The position numbers and the translations under genes were made by a program. Positions 40,001-49,062 of a stretch of 64,000 bases of DNA are shown here, piece after piece. Origin of the DNA: Nakazawaea peltata (Eukaryota > Ascomycota > Pichiomycetes > Alaninales > Pachysolenaceae); assembly GCA_001599355.1 (NCBI GenBank), contig BCGQ01000007.1, positions 66,620 through 130,619 of the forward strand, given 5' to 3'. A model generated the notes under the pieces. It was not told the DNA's origin, ran no database searches, and worked only from the letters and a program-made list of their open reading frames with translations. Each line of letters begins with the position of its first letter. The first letter of the stretch is position 1.

Positions 40001-41101
40001 GGAATTGCTTACAAGAGGTTGATATTTACTAATCAAGGCGTTCAATTGCCTCTGATGGGCAGATTTCCAATTCAAGTAGTCTCTGGTTTGATCGAAATCT
40101 TGCAATTGGTAAATCATTTTACTTGACTCGGCCTCATATTCCTTTAAAATATCGCCAAGCTCGGAAATATACGTTATCTCGTTAGTTTCGAGCTTCAATT
40201 GGTCGATGATACCTTGGATTTCAGAAGCATCGGTTATTCCAAAGATCTTTGCTACTATTTGAGCAGAAGAAATGTCTGACTCGTTGAAGTTTGGTTTGAG
40301 ACTACGAGAAGTTGATTTATATGAGCTATCTGAAATGACAGGCGTAGAAGTCGGCGCCGGAGAAGATGGTCTCATTGTGTTCTTTAATTCTTCTAACTTT
40401 TTTATCATCAGATCAGCGTGTTTTTCTCGCTTGATTACCAGGATTAATATGGTGATGAAGGTGTCGGCTTGCAGGAACACAGCATGACTGACCTGAGGTT
40501 GAGGAGTACCTACGTTGTTTAACTCCTTAGTCGCACACGATACAAACCTCATAACTAATTGTTCCGGGTTCTTGGTGTTTGTTTTACTCGAGTCCAAGAG
40601 CTCATTATAATAACTCAAAAGACATCTCTTAGTAATCTCGTCATAACCGCTCTTTTTATCAATAGCAACCTTATGTAATTTCAGCTTAAGCTTTAATAGC
40701 GTGTCAGAAGAGATCTTCTGGTCCGAGGAAGAGTGTAAAAACTTACTAAACCGGTGTGATCTATGCTCCTTTTCAACTGCCACAGTCGATGGAGCCCTTG
40801 GAGCCCTAGCAGATGCCACAGAGGGGGCATTTTTCCGTACAAGAGCGGTCTCTTTGTTGGAACCTACAGAGCCCATTGTGTTTCTGAATCGTGGTTCAGC
40901 CCTATATTCAAGCAAAACCAGCCTCAACACCGCCTTCAATACCTCTCTTTCTTCGCCCAGCTGGCCCATCTCAGCCGACCCATCAGCAGACACGGCTTGG
41001 GATGGATCCCTGGCAGATTCAGTTCCAATTGAAAGTCCAGATACTCCGCTAGTGAGATCCAGTTCCATTTCTGTCCCCACCTGACCCTTTGCCTCGTTCA
41101 T
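37079..41101 (-). CDS. Munc13-like protein with MHD and C2 domains (Git1-like)
   Basis: A 1340-residue protein related to fungal Unc13/Munc13-type proteins such as S. pombe Git1, which acts in glucose/cAMP signalling; animal relatives prime vesicle fusion. A disordered N-terminus contains a DUF810/MUN-type helical rod (about 130-800). A C2 domain lies near 865-985 (SIRVVGAENLKRF, LPDSYVSLIDGNNKTRILKT, NSINPEWDEEFEIVVPGG) and a second Munc-homology region near 1010-1180 (EVVFDWLKVLCYEFFHN). A basic C-terminal tail follows. C2 Asp residues look partly kept, so Ca2+ binding is uncertain. S. cerevisiae has no obvious copy. The start ATG lies directly before an Asp/Glu/Ser-rich segment. Confidence 0.8.
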   Translation of the reverse strand: MNEAKGQVGTEMELDLTSGVSGLSIGTESARDPSQAVSADGSAEMGQLGEEREVLKAVLRLVLLEYRAEPRFRNTMGSVGSNKETALVRKNAPSVASARAPRAPSTVAVEKEHRSHRFSKFLHSSSDQKISSDTLLKLKLKLHKVAIDKKSGYDEITKRCLLSYYNELLDSSKTNTKNPEQLVMRFVSCATKELNNVGTPQPQVSHAVFLQADTFITILILVIKREKHADLMIKKLEELKNTMRPSSPAPTSTPVISDSSYKSTSRSLKPNFNESDISSAQIVAKIFGITDASEIQGIIDQLKLETNEITYISELGDILKEYEAESSKMIYQLQDFDQTRDYLNWKSAHQRQLNALISKYQPLVSNSDSRTSTSIIPSDPRETFIKFLIKCFEYDYRETSATLLLSKGSIDLLETCSKHWGLDPFTKMAYIYSALNGSLLQVHLDHTMLSDFFNFYESQQVSAQVTWPTQIKQEWVTNLSFNYVQIYKELRDLLRQVYSETKPKFAGLMEMLARVEEQPLFELIIKTSGLPEKWEKKLSNSVIKTAELRYVHLLNVIPRDNTLSLAHVMEVGNKVIEDAKLLTKRYPNPLLGVLYIPQMSCSLSTLMFAADAKNMLLHIKSYTKNVINYGDAIEVYKMLLEIRSIFSQVSPSNKVFKFDLELFFYPYINEWCEESGNKMIQFIRQLVSEDKLEPVNIEEEKMFSSSIIDVFALVNQSFNVLKDLGWADSLQNLKLMTKLTKYLSLGMIEYANMMMELVILDLDQSETEESKDASASSDTEFQNMLNSSTDWIKNVVSGSNSKAQMPKTFDFKPRTCVALNNLEALLTNMQKLEDLIGPESVSLVIRAHSSSSGSSKSQRATAHLFSIRVVGAENLKRFSSANSRLPDSYVSLIDGNNKTRILKTRAVKNSINPEWDEEFEIVVPGGSSAILGCTVWDSSSFLGTQHNVCGRSVINLHPNRFNMDGLPQDIELDLDTQGKLILQISMESERDDAIFCMGRAYRTITRIRDRGVKLIVGKFQSFVEFAISRQTLKLICGKLGNNKPSDNLTKTLLEPLFDYLNLNFQVLLTNLTDELLLKVILQTWIVVLNIADSLLLPRISAMKTSITLNALKSHKTNSSISSNSNTNKRLSKIATTTSSWQNAMTNAISNVTSSSSVPGFGKPLTNTEVEVVFDWLKVLCYEFFHNNGAGPPLEELKNEKYQELLLVPVYYDRESSVLKQEVERFSLATLKIIREKHFLSIGSRGADVKANQPSRTRTMARRNTIMASGSKQQRALANKEYRELRSDPDLAQLRLENLLLRLLLLRGEQDFVLTRTNQRERLSKSIAAEFFARLAAEGSL

Positions 41102-41595
41102 TGTTTCTTTCTCCGTCCCCTCTCTATTAATACTCTCTTAACTATGGTACCTGTCAAGATGCAGATCTCTTCGAGTCCTCGGCGTGTCTTTTTCGCTTTG
41201 TTTTTGTTTTTTGCGTGGGATAGAGCGAGATGAGGGCGGGGCAAGAGGGGCAGGGGGCAGGAAAGAGATAAGCGGGAAGTGAAGGGAAGGTGCTGCTGGG
41301 GGGATGAAGAAGGAAGGGGGTAGGGGAACTAAGAGCGATGACTAGTGGATACTGACAAGATATTGAGAGATGGAATGTATATTAGCTCAGTAAGTCGATT
41401 GTTCCCACCCAAAACTCAAGCAAATTACTAGTCAATTTCACCCCCTACTTAGTTTCAAGCAGGAATGGTTAAATCTAGGCACCAAATTGACAAGATTAGG
41501 TACAATTACATAGAATAAAATATACGAGAAGCGATGAAAAGCTATATAAGATACACAAATAGATAATAAAAATACATACATACCTTTGAAAATAC
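41102..41595. other. Intergenic stretch upstream of the Munc13-like gene
   Basis: About 490 bp; a G-rich tract (41230-41330 on this strand) next to the gene and AT-rich 3' flank of the SWIB gene. No gene is seen. Confidence 0.5.
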
Positions 41596-42306
41596 TCATG
41601 TATCAGTATCAGGAACCATATGTTGGTTCATAATCTTAGTCAAGGCAAACATAGTCAATTTCTTACCAAACATAGGCAGCATTTTGTCATCACAGAAGAT
41701 CTCCTTCCTGTTATCAGGGTTCTGAAGGTCGTGCAGCTTGATATAATCCCAGACCATCTTAACAATCTGCCCTCTCGGAAGTTTGGATTCTGGGGGAACA
41801 TCCAAAAACTCCAGCAATTTAGGAGTTAATCCAATAGGACGTTTGAAAGGATGGGAATCACTCAACTTTCTCTTCTTCTTTGGCTCGGTAGACAGTCGAT
41901 GAGCCCGCACCGGAGCTGCCTTCAGCATACGGAGATCGCGCGCATTGATCGAATGTTGAAGTTTAAACAGTAATTCCAGATCACGGCGGGCAATATCATC
42001 AAGTGATCTTTTACTACCTCCGTGACCTTCTGGTTCATCCTCTCGATCCTCTTCACTTACCTCATCGTATTTACTATGGTTTTGACGTTGCAGTTTCCTT
42101 ACAGATTTCTCTTCTGCGCGGCGCTCTGCTACTAATTTCTGATACCTCAGCATAATCATCTCATTCACATCCTTCTTCTCCATCGTAAGGTCAACATCAA
42201 AGAGAGCTTGGAGCGCAAAACGGATCTTCTTTGCTGTGATCTTCTCTAAATCAGACACTCCTAAAATGGCATCCACAGTGGGGATGAACTTCTCAATCTC
42301 GGTCAT
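41596..42306 (-). CDS. SWIB-domain protein, Uaf30/Tri1-like
   Basis: A 236-residue nuclear protein with an N-terminal DEK_C-type helical domain (residues 1-55, IPTVDAILGVSDLEKITAKK) and a C-terminal SWIB/MDM2 fold (about 150-232: PIGLTPKLLEFLDVP, LPRGQIVKMVWDYIKLHDLQ, NRKEIFCDDKMLPMFG). This is the layout of S. cerevisiae Uaf30, an RNA polymerase I upstream-activating-factor subunit, and its paralogue Tri1. If only one copy exists in this genome, it may cover both roles. The middle is basic (KKKRKLSDSHPFKRP, probable nuclear signal). A GTATGT follows the stop codon but no 3' exon is evident. Confidence 0.9.
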   Translation of the reverse strand: MTEIEKFIPTVDAILGVSDLEKITAKKIRFALQALFDVDLTMEKKDVNEMIMLRYQKLVAERRAEEKSVRKLQRQNHSKYDEVSEEDREDEPEGHGGSKRSLDDIARRDLELLFKLQHSINARDLRMLKAAPVRAHRLSTEPKKKRKLSDSHPFKRPIGLTPKLLEFLDVPPESKLPRGQIVKMVWDYIKLHDLQNPDNRKEIFCDDKMLPMFGKKLTMFALTKIMNQHMVPDTDT

Positions 42307-42609
42307 TTATCAACTTGAACGGACAATCTCAAATCTCAAATCTCAAATCCCCAAATTTAAATCAACTGGTGTTCTTCGTCACTTGTCTCCATCCCTCCCT
42401 CTTCCCTCTTTGTTTCCTCGTCTGTGTCTGGCGATCCCTTGTCACTTGCATTATTTGCCCGTGAAATATCCCCTGTTTTTTTTCTCCCCCAAACGCCCCA
42501 TTTGACTCAAATCTGCCATTCCCCTTCCCCCTATGAAAAAATATAAAAATTTTCGTCTCGCCTCTGAGACGACTCACGTCGAAGAGACTCAGATCAAGTT
42601 CTATCAAAC
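42307..42609. other. Divergent promoter region SWIB gene / TIM17
   Basis: About 300 bp. Next to the SWIB gene AAATCTC is repeated (42326-42349), then pyrimidine-rich sequence and an AT-rich TATAAAAATTTT block (42540-42555), which fits a TIM17 TATA element about 65 bp before its ATG. Confidence 0.5.
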
Positions 42610-43074
42610 ATGTCAGCTGATCATTCGAGAGATCCTTGTCCTATTGTTATTTTGAGTGACTTCGGTGGTGCCTACGCCATGGGTGCCATCGGTGGTGCCG
42701 TTTGGCACGGAATAAAAGGGTTCCGTAACTCCCCTTACGGAGACCGTTTCCCTGGAGCTATGCTGCTGATCAAGGCCAGAGCTCCAGTCGTCGGTGGTAA
42801 CTTCAGTGTTTGGGGTGGTTTATTCTCCTTCTACGATTGTGGTGTTAAGGCTGTCAGAAAGAGAGAGGATCCTTTGAACGCCATCATTGCCGGTTTCTTT
42901 GTCGGTGGTTCTTTGGCTATCAGAGGTGGTTACAAACAAATTAGAAACTCCGCTATTAGTTGTGCTTGTATATTAGGTATTTTTGAGGGATGTGGTATGA
43001 TGTTCCAAAGATATATGGCATGGCAGAATAAGCCAGTGGCTCCTATTATTCCAGATCAGCCATTGGGTGCTTAA
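42610..43074 (+). CDS. TIM17: Mitochondrial inner-membrane translocase subunit Tim17
   Basis: Tim17 is an essential core subunit of the TIM23 presequence translocase. The 154-residue protein is collinear with the S. cerevisiae one (158): [75 protein letters not shown] and [11 protein letters not shown]. Four hydrophobic helices and the conserved Cys pair are present. CTG codons at 42763 and 42766 (residues 52 and 53) align with Ser-Ala in GAMSAIKARAP of yeast, so Ala-Ala is the natural reading. It is divergent from the SWIB gene and convergent with YAK1. Confidence 0.98.
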   Translation: MSADHSRDPCPIVILSDFGGAYAMGAIGGAVWHGIKGFRNSPYGDRFPGAMLLIKARAPVVGGNFSVWGGLFSFYDCGVKAVRKREDPLNAIIAGFFVGGSLAIRGGYKQIRNSAISCACILGIFEGCGMMFQRYMAWQNKPVAPIIPDQPLGA

Positions 43075-43189
43075 ACAACGCTCTAGTCCATCCCCCTACT
43101 TACCCTCTACTCCTTCCTATAATGACTTATCTTTATGATGTACATAGTTTTTATTTCTTAATAAAAAATTTATTATTATTGATGTAGTG

Positions 43190-45532
43190 CTATATCGATC
43201 CCTTGATGAACGGATGTTCTCTCAGCTCTTGTGGTGTCCATCTCGTAAGCGGATTCAACTCCAAACATCGACTCAAAAAGTCAATGAGCAATTTACGATC
43301 ATTCACCTCCCTGTCAAGTAACCTTTTAGTGGACTTCTTCGGCATGGCGTAGTTCATTATAACATCAGTCAATGTTTGGCCTTCGAAATCTTTACGGGAC
43401 TCTTTCTCGGTGACTTTCTGCTCTCTCATATATTGTTCCACCGACTTCATTTGGTAGCGTTGTTTCTCAGCTCCAGTCTCATCGGTCTCGGTGATTTTAT
43501 TGAGGAATTTAAGCGAATTCTTACCCATATAACACATCCAATTAGGTGGAATCTCCAACATATCGACGATCCTCTGTAACTGGTTGAATTCCGAAGTTCC
43601 AGCGAACAACGGTAATCCCAAAAACAATTCCAGAACAATACACCCTAATGACCACATATCGATCGAAGTAGAATACAGAAGCCCTAAAATCACCTCCGGA
43701 GATCTGTAGTATCTCGATTGGACATAAGTATAGAGGGTCTGACGTTCATTGCAAGCAGAACCGAAATCGATCACTTTCAATTCAGGTTTATCAGGGGACA
43801 CCAACAAGATATTCTCGGGTTTCAAATCACTATGAATGATATGAGACTCTTTTAAGATATGAAGTGAGTCCAATAATTGGACAGTGAAGTTCCGAACCAA
43901 CTTCATCTGTAACCCGTTGAAAGAGTTCTGTCTCAATAACTCATACAAGTTCGATGACAACAATTCTAAAACTATACACAAGTGATTCTTATGAACAAAC
44001 TTGTCCTTCAATCTCAAGAAATGATGTATATCTTGAGGATCCACTTTCTTATTCAAGAACTCCAATATACTAACTTCTGTTAATGATTGGTTCAAATGCA
44101 GAGCTTTGCTCTTCACCACCTTGATCAGAACCAACTCCTGAGTCTTCAAATCTTGACATTTCACTACTTGACCGAAAGTACCTTGTCCCAACATGTCCAA
44201 TACTACGTATTTTTTATTCTCTTGTACTCCTAAGACGTCATTCACATATAAGATGTAATCACTATCTTCGTTGTCGTAACCATCATTGAATTTACCCTCA
44301 CTTGGTTTAGTTAACACTCTACGAGGATTACGTGAACTCTTGTAACTGAACTCTGGTCGGCAAATGGCATATGTAGAGCTCAACAGAGTAGTCAAGGCCA
44401 TTAATGGTGACACAACATGAGTCGTCCCCGTTGAAGCACGACGGTATTTCGGTGCTTGGTTGACACGAGGTTTCAAATCACTACTTCTCTGTACTTTACT
44501 CATCTTTGGAGCTGGTTTTGGTTTCTGTTTCTTCAGCTGTTGTTGATAAATCATATTGGTACTGAATAATGATGCCCTACGTGTCATTGCGAACTGATCT
44601 TGTTGGTATTTAGGTACAGCGACCGAAGACCGTCTCAGGAGATCCAAAAGTTGAGATTCATGATCATTATAGTAAGATGAAGGACCTGGAGCCAGCAGTC
44701 TTGGAGGTGGCTGTCTCAGTGGAGGTGCCATATCCTCATATTCATAAGTAGTTGGGAGATTATGACTGAATGAAGCTCTATGTTGCTGTAAGAGCTGCTG
44801 ATGTAATTGATGCAGTTGTTGAGGTGGGTGGTGCAGCTGTTGAGGCGCCTGGCTCTGTTGAAGGCTATAACTTGGATTGAAGAAAGGTGACGATCCAAGG
44901 CTCGGGTTCACACGGCTATTATTTGGAGAAACGCTTATCCCTGATCCACCGGCAGCAGCCAGAGCAGCCAGAGCAGCGGCAACTGCAGCTGAAGCTTGCT
45001 GAGGAGGGGCCAAATTCCGGTTAAATGCACCCCATGGATTCCTGAATCCAGCACTTCCAGGACTCAGTTGCTGTTGATGGAGCAAAGATGCATGATTACT
45101 AGGCGATAGGTCAAAAACTCCTCCACCAGGTGATGAAGCAGACGCGGCGGAATCGAGATTCCGCTGAGATGCAAATGGGGAAGCCGATGAACTGGCCAGC
45201 CAAGGATTATTAGAAGCCGTTTGAGTCAGTATGTGCTGCGGAGGCGAGTATGGGAACTGCTGTGGTTGTTGCGGATGAAGTAAAGTAGCAGGAGATTGAC
45301 CAGCATTGGCACCAGGAGGACCCATTCCCGGTCCAGAAACCGAGCCCGCCGTTGAAAGACGTCTTGTATGTGACCCAATTGCCACTGGACTGTTATTTTG
45401 AGACGTGACATATGCAAGAGGATCCATTTGATCTCCGGGATTCTTTAGTTGTGGTGGTTGTTGGCCTGTCTGCAGAGGGGGCAGCGGCGGTTGTTGCTGA
45501 TGTTCCAGATAATTCTCGTATTGATACGACAT
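43190..45532 (-). CDS. YAK1: DYRK-family protein kinase Yak1
   Basis: Yak1 is a growth-restraining DYRK kinase antagonised by PKA. The 780-residue protein has a Gln/Ser/Pro-rich, disordered N-terminal half (about 1-400) and a kinase domain at about 438-777: LGQGTFGQVVKC, IKVVKSKALHLNQSLTEV, IIHSDLKPENILLV, VIDFGSACN, the YTYVQSRYYRSPEVILG activation loop with the autophosphorylated YxY, and WSLGCIVxELFLGLPLFAG. CTG at 43631-43633 (residue 634) is the x, Ala in yeast Yak1. Two further CTG codons (residues 188 and 191) sit inside a run otherwise made of Ala codons. RRAS and RRLS sites fit PKA control. Confidence 0.96.
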   Translation of the reverse strand: MSYQYENYLEHQQQPPLPPLQTGQQPPQLKNPGDQMDPLAYVTSQNNSPVAIGSHTRRLSTAGSVSGPGMGPPGANAGQSPATLLHPQQPQQFPYSPPQHILTQTASNNPWLASSSASPFASQRNLDSAASASSPGGGVFDLSPSNHASLLHQQQLSPGSAGFRNPWGAFNRNLAPPQQASAAVAAALAALAAAGGSGISVSPNNSRVNPSLGSSPFFNPSYSLQQSQAPQQLHHPPQQLHQLHQQLLQQHRASFSHNLPTTYEYEDMAPPLRQPPPRLLAPGPSSYYNDHESQLLDLLRRSSVAVPKYQQDQFAMTRRASLFSTNMIYQQQLKKQKPKPAPKMSKVQRSSDLKPRVNQAPKYRRASTGTTHVVSPLMALTTLLSSTYAICRPEFSYKSSRNPRRVLTKPSEGKFNDGYDNEDSDYILYVNDVLGVQENKKYVVLDMLGQGTFGQVVKCQDLKTQELVLIKVVKSKALHLNQSLTEVSILEFLNKKVDPQDIHHFLRLKDKFVHKNHLCIVLELLSSNLYELLRQNSFNGLQMKLVRNFTVQLLDSLHILKESHIIHSDLKPENILLVSPDKPELKVIDFGSACNERQTLYTYVQSRYYRSPEVILGLLYSTSIDMWSLGCIVLELFLGLPLFAGTSEFNQLQRIVDMLEIPPNWMCYMGKNSLKFLNKITETDETGAEKQRYQMKSVEQYMREQKVTEKESRKDFEGQTLTDVIMNYAMPKKSTKRLLDREVNDRKLLIDFLSRCLELNPLTRWTPQELREHPFIKGSI

Positions 45533-45904
45533 TTGAGTTGGAAAAGTCTCAATTTAGTGTATCTATCGGGACTATGGGTGTGGATAACAGCAGATGGGCG
45601 TTTTTTTGGATGTAATTCCCCGTATTTTGGGTGCTTGGTGACTCCTGGAATTAGATGTGCCCACTTTGACAGTTCAGCAAGAATCAAGGGCGGGAAAATG
45701 CGTGAGACAACGAGCGAATTACTAAATGTTGGGAAATCCGAAACAGAGCGTTTTACGAATTGGAGACGTGACTTGATTTCGAATCGGTGCTATGGCGAGT
45801 AAATTTTCTTTTTTTGCTTTTTCCTCGTTGAAAAGAAAAATCACCACTTTGAAAGGAGGAGTTTGAAAGCGGCGGTTAGTTGGAGTGAGACACTACGGAG
45901 CATA
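45533..45904. other. Divergent promoter region YAK1 / RPB4
   Basis: About 370 bp between divergent genes. No TATA box is obvious; a T/A-rich block and GAAAAGAAAAATC are near 45810-45840. No gene. Confidence 0.5.
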
Positions 45905-46483
45905 ATGAACCTCTCGACATCAACTTTAGGAGTCAGAAGAAGAAAGGCTACCAAGCTGAATTTGGATAGTGATGAAAATGCTGCTGAGTTGAAGTTTGGG
46001 CCGGAGTTTCAACAGTCCCAATTATCTCATGGAGGAGTTCAAGAAGATTTGGTGGCATTGAATGCCAGTGAACTGAGGTTGTTGATCAGACTGAATTTGA
46101 ATTCCAGACGTAATGATATCCGTAGAGAACAAGGTGAGGAGGTTGATCCTTCTGATTACGAGAGTCCTGATCTGTTAGATGATGAGACATTGGTCAGTGT
46201 GGCTTTACTGCCTCAAGCCAATGAAGTATTAAGAAAGACATTGGATTATTTATCGACTTTCTCCAGATTTGCCGATGATAAGACTGTTGCAGCTGTTGAC
46301 GGGATCTTGAAGTCTTCTGAGAATGCTAATCTTCATCCATTTGAGTTGGCTCAGTTAGGTTCTTTGGATTTAGAGGAGAGTGATGAACTGTTCAGTTTAA
46401 TTCCTTCTTTGGCATCCAAGAAGACCAATAGGGAGATCCAGTCTCTTTTAGATGAGCTCAACAGGTTGGAGAGACCTTACTGA
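45905..46483 (+). CDS. RPB4: RNA polymerase II subunit Rpb4
   Basis: Rpb4 forms the stalk of RNA polymerase II with Rpb7. The ATG at 45905 gives MNLSTSTLGVRRRKATK, matching the yeast start MNVSTST; the frame upstream opens at a TTG and is not used. The protein has 192 residues, shorter than S. cerevisiae (221) because the Lys/Asp-rich internal insert is smaller. Conserved blocks: LKFGPEFQ, LVALNASE, LDYLSTFSRFADDKTVAAV, LHPFELAQLGSLDLEESDE and IQSLLDELNRLERPY. CTG at 46073 and 46388 (residues 57 and 162) align with Ala in yeast SEARLVI and DEAKTLIPSL. Confidence 0.97.
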   Translation: MNLSTSTLGVRRRKATKLNLDSDENAAELKFGPEFQQSQLSHGGVQEDLVALNASELRLLIRLNLNSRRNDIRREQGEEVDPSDYESPDLLDDETLVSVALLPQANEVLRKTLDYLSTFSRFADDKTVAAVDGILKSSENANLHPFELAQLGSLDLEESDELFSLIPSLASKKTNREIQSLLDELNRLERPY

Positions 46484-46535
46484 TTATGTACGTGTACTTT
46501 TAGAATAAAAAAATTTATATATATATATGTTCATG

Positions 46536-47780
46536 CTAATTGTATTCGAGATCGTTAAGAAATTTACGACCCGATCCGTATTTCCACCACCGTGGTAAAC
46601 AACTATATGGGGTATTATCAATAGTCTGAGTATCGGGTTTACATACACATCTCTTACGAATCCTCAAATTTTCACTTGGAGGGCATGTTTGGAAGGGTAC
46701 ATGATAATATCCAATATCATCGAAATGATGAATCTTTTCTTTGTCCATTAATAAACTGACCAGGATGGAATGGACTGGCAGATCACCCCAACGTTCATAG
46801 TAGAACCCTCCTGCATCTTCTAAATGCTTGAAGAACAGCAAATATGCCTCAGAACGGAAGAAATTCAAATTCCCAATCTCAAAGTTTGACCAAAAGTGAC
46901 ACATATTGTACCCTTCTTCTTCTTGGTGTCTTCCTACAGGGCCTATTATATCTGTGGTAGTAATGAAATCGAGAGCATTATTTGGGTGGAGATATTCCGG
47001 GTGCTGGTCCATAAATGACTCTACTGTTCTCCATAACGTCGGGATCGTGTTATTGTACTCATAAAACGTCATCACAAACCCGTAATATTTGTCCTGAGTT
47101 CTCATCAATTCAAATGGATCATATTGGAAATCGCACATATATTCTACGTCTGGTTCGACTCTGAAATAGTAGTCATACTTCAACGTCAATGGCTGACGGA
47201 AGAAGTATCCAGAATTGAATCTACACATATTACGATACGATACAGAATGTGAATATATAACACCTTCTTTCGTCATCTTGTCGATACATTCTTCCATCTT
47301 GGTTTGGTTGATATTTGGGGGTACATTCCAGGTGTCTGCATCGATTAAACCATACTCTGTACGACCACTAGCCAGTTCAGTGGTCAGTCGAATGAATTCT
47401 TCCACAAATGGCTCGTCATTCAAGAATGTCCATGTGTATCTATAGTCTTTATTAAATCTGTCTTCGAGCGACCTCATCGAGCTTAAGACTCCAGGTAATT
47501 CCCAGTTTCTAGTAAGCATCAAGATGGTGGCATTTTCACGTCCCAATTGAGTTCTGTCTTTGATTCGTGGTTTAGGCGAGTTATATTGGTTTGTTCCATA
47601 TTTTTGTCTGCTGTCATCTATATCTTCATAGTACTTTCTGATCAGAGATTGTCTTGAGATGGAGTCGGCGATGATCTGATCTGCGGCGGTGATATTTGTT
47701 TGGTATAAATATGCGAATAATGAGCCCAGAATGAAGGTTAATATGACTACTGGAGTCGAAAATACCCCTAGAACTGCCAT
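46536..47780 (-). CDS. Alpha-1,2-mannosyltransferase, Kre2/Ktr family (GT15)
   Basis: A Golgi type II membrane enzyme adding mannose to O- or N-linked glycans. The 414-residue protein begins MAVLGVFSTPVVILTFILGSL, a signal anchor directly at the N-terminus, as in Kre2; the frame extends upstream only from a TTG (47894). Catalytic-domain motifs: ATILMLTRNWELPGVLSSM, SYRNMCRFNSGYFF, YYFRVEPDVEYMCDFQYDPF, CHFWSNFEIGNLNFFRSEAY and GGFYYERWGD-x-PVHSI. The x is CTG at 46779-46781; the family has an invariant Ala there. Paired Cys in KRCVCKP and YSCLPRWW close the domain. Which KTR member it is remains open. Confidence 0.93.
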   Translation of the reverse strand: MAVLGVFSTPVVILTFILGSLFAYLYQTNITAADQIIADSISRQSLIRKYYEDIDDSRQKYGTNQYNSPKPRIKDRTQLGRENATILMLTRNWELPGVLSSMRSLEDRFNKDYRYTWTFLNDEPFVEEFIRLTTELASGRTEYGLIDADTWNVPPNINQTKMEECIDKMTKEGVIYSHSVSYRNMCRFNSGYFFRQPLTLKYDYYFRVEPDVEYMCDFQYDPFELMRTQDKYYGFVMTFYEYNNTIPTLWRTVESFMDQHPEYLHPNNALDFITTTDIIGPVGRHQEEEGYNMCHFWSNFEIGNLNFFRSEAYLLFFKHLEDAGGFYYERWGDLPVHSILVSLLMDKEKIHHFDDIGYYHVPFQTCPPSENLRIRKRCVCKPDTQTIDNTPYSCLPRWWKYGSGRKFLNDLEYN

Positions 47781-48125
47781 TGTGGTTCTGGTTAGTCCAA
47801 TTCTTGATGTGAAATTTGATGCCAGTCTTCTTTTGATGGGTTCCTGCAAAAGTTTAACCGAGCGCGCCTTGAGCGCCCTACGAGCTCCTACCAATTTTTT
47901 TCATTTCCCCTTAGCACTTAGGCGGAGCCAAGGCTGAGGGGCTTACGACAAGCAGATGGGTGAAGATTAGTCAATTGCACCGTGGTCCAACTGAAACTGA
48001 CAGAAAATACGATTACTACTGATGACAGCTATCGATATCACTCAACTCACCGAAAAATACACCCTACACTTCATATTAAATTATCTCATTAATTATATCA
48101 CCCCCAAATTTCTCCCTCTTTCTCC
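47781..48125. other. Intergenic stretch, mannosyltransferase promoter
   Basis: About 345 bp. The first 114 bp remain in frame with the mannosyltransferase but lack an ATG. The rest is AT-rich. No gene. Confidence 0.5.
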
Positions 48126-48980
48126 CTATTCCTTCTCACTATATACAGGAAGACTTATACTTTCACTGGTCTTGATATGCACATCCTTATACATCTTAAC
48201 GCCCCCTTTGATCAATTTCTCAGTGGTAGTTATACCAATAATCGCATTTCTATTCTTATTATCAATAATATATTTGAGAATACTATCGATATTCTCTATG
48301 AGCTGAGTCACTGTCATATCACTGAATCCACATTTGACATCTAAGACAGCACCATTGGCATGAGGTACAAATTTGGTATTTTTAGCGATCAGTTTCAATT
48401 GTCGTGCCACATATTCATCATCACAATTCTCATCTTTTAATTTTGTGGTCCCTTTTTTACTAGTTATTCTTACTAATTTATTATCAACATGCGGTTTAGA
48501 CATCTGTACTACAAATGGCACTTTACTCTTACTTTTCAAAAACTTGGCACCTAACAAGGCAGGTATGAACTTTTGGATACGCTGATCACACACTATAAAG
48601 TCATAATCAGCATGCATTTTCTCCAAATTCTTGTAGTTTGAAGACATTTTTTTCAACTTTCTCAATGTGATGATATCAGTAATATAATCCTCTGTAGCAG
48701 CCCCTTTCTTCATTAATGTGTCTCTATATGGGGTGGAAGGGTCTTTAGTGATCATGAGAACGGTTTTACCGCTTAATTTCTCCATTCTATGTGGAACTGG
48801 AACGATTCTAGGTACATAATCTGTCGTCTTGACAATCGGATTAGCTAAATGGATGATCAAGTGGATCGCCACTCTATTCAGTTCATTTTGCTCATCAATG
48901 TGCTTCTTTAACAGCTTCAATGATTTTTTAGTCACCTTCTCATACTTCTCCCCGAAAATAAACTCATTCTCTGTACTCAT
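48126..48980 (-). CDS. UTP30: Ribosomal-L1-fold protein Utp30 (pre-rRNA processing)
   Basis: Utp30 is an L1-fold protein of the small-subunit processome region, a relative of Cic1 and of human RSL1D1. The 284-residue length fits Utp30 (274) rather than Cic1 (376). Key segments: VPRIVPVPHRM, KTVLMITKDPSTPYRDTLMK (yeast has LLITKDPSALYRETL), YDFIVCDQRIQKFIPALLGAKF, IAKNTKFVPHANGAVLDVKC and SISLPVY near the end. An N-terminal charged region replaces the usual helix. RRPE- and PAC-like elements lie just upstream, as expected of the ribosome-biogenesis regulon. Confidence 0.9.
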   Translation of the reverse strand: MSTENEFIFGEKYEKVTKKSLKLLKKHIDEQNELNRVAIHLIIHLANPIVKTTDYVPRIVPVPHRMEKLSGKTVLMITKDPSTPYRDTLMKKGAATEDYITDIITLRKLKKMSSNYKNLEKMHADYDFIVCDQRIQKFIPALLGAKFLKSKSKVPFVVQMSKPHVDNKLVRITSKKGTTKLKDENCDDEYVARQLKLIAKNTKFVPHANGAVLDVKCGFSDMTVTQLIENIDSILKYIIDNKNRNAIIGITTTEKLIKGGVKMYKDVHIKTSESISLPVYSEKE

Positions 48981-49015
48981 TTCGTCAGTTATGGGCTTCC
49001 GATGACCTGCCTCTT

Positions 49016-49062
49016 CTCATCTTCCCCTTTTTTAAGAGAGAGTGGAAAATTTTCTAGATGAG
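49016..49062 (-). promoter_or_regulatory. RRPE- and PAC-like elements upstream of UTP30
   Basis: GAAAATTTTC (RRPE-like) at 49045-49054 is followed 3 bp later by GATGAG (PAC core) at 49057-49062, and a second PAC core on the other strand (CTCATC) lies at 49016-49021. They are 36-82 bp before the UTP30 ATG. RRPE plus PAC is the known hallmark of ribosome-biogenesis promoters in yeasts. Confidence 0.55.

Noticed and set aside
41573-41583. Splice donor GTATGT right after the SWIB gene stop
   Set aside because: No branch point, acceptor or coding exon follows on that strand, and the SWIB domain is already complete.
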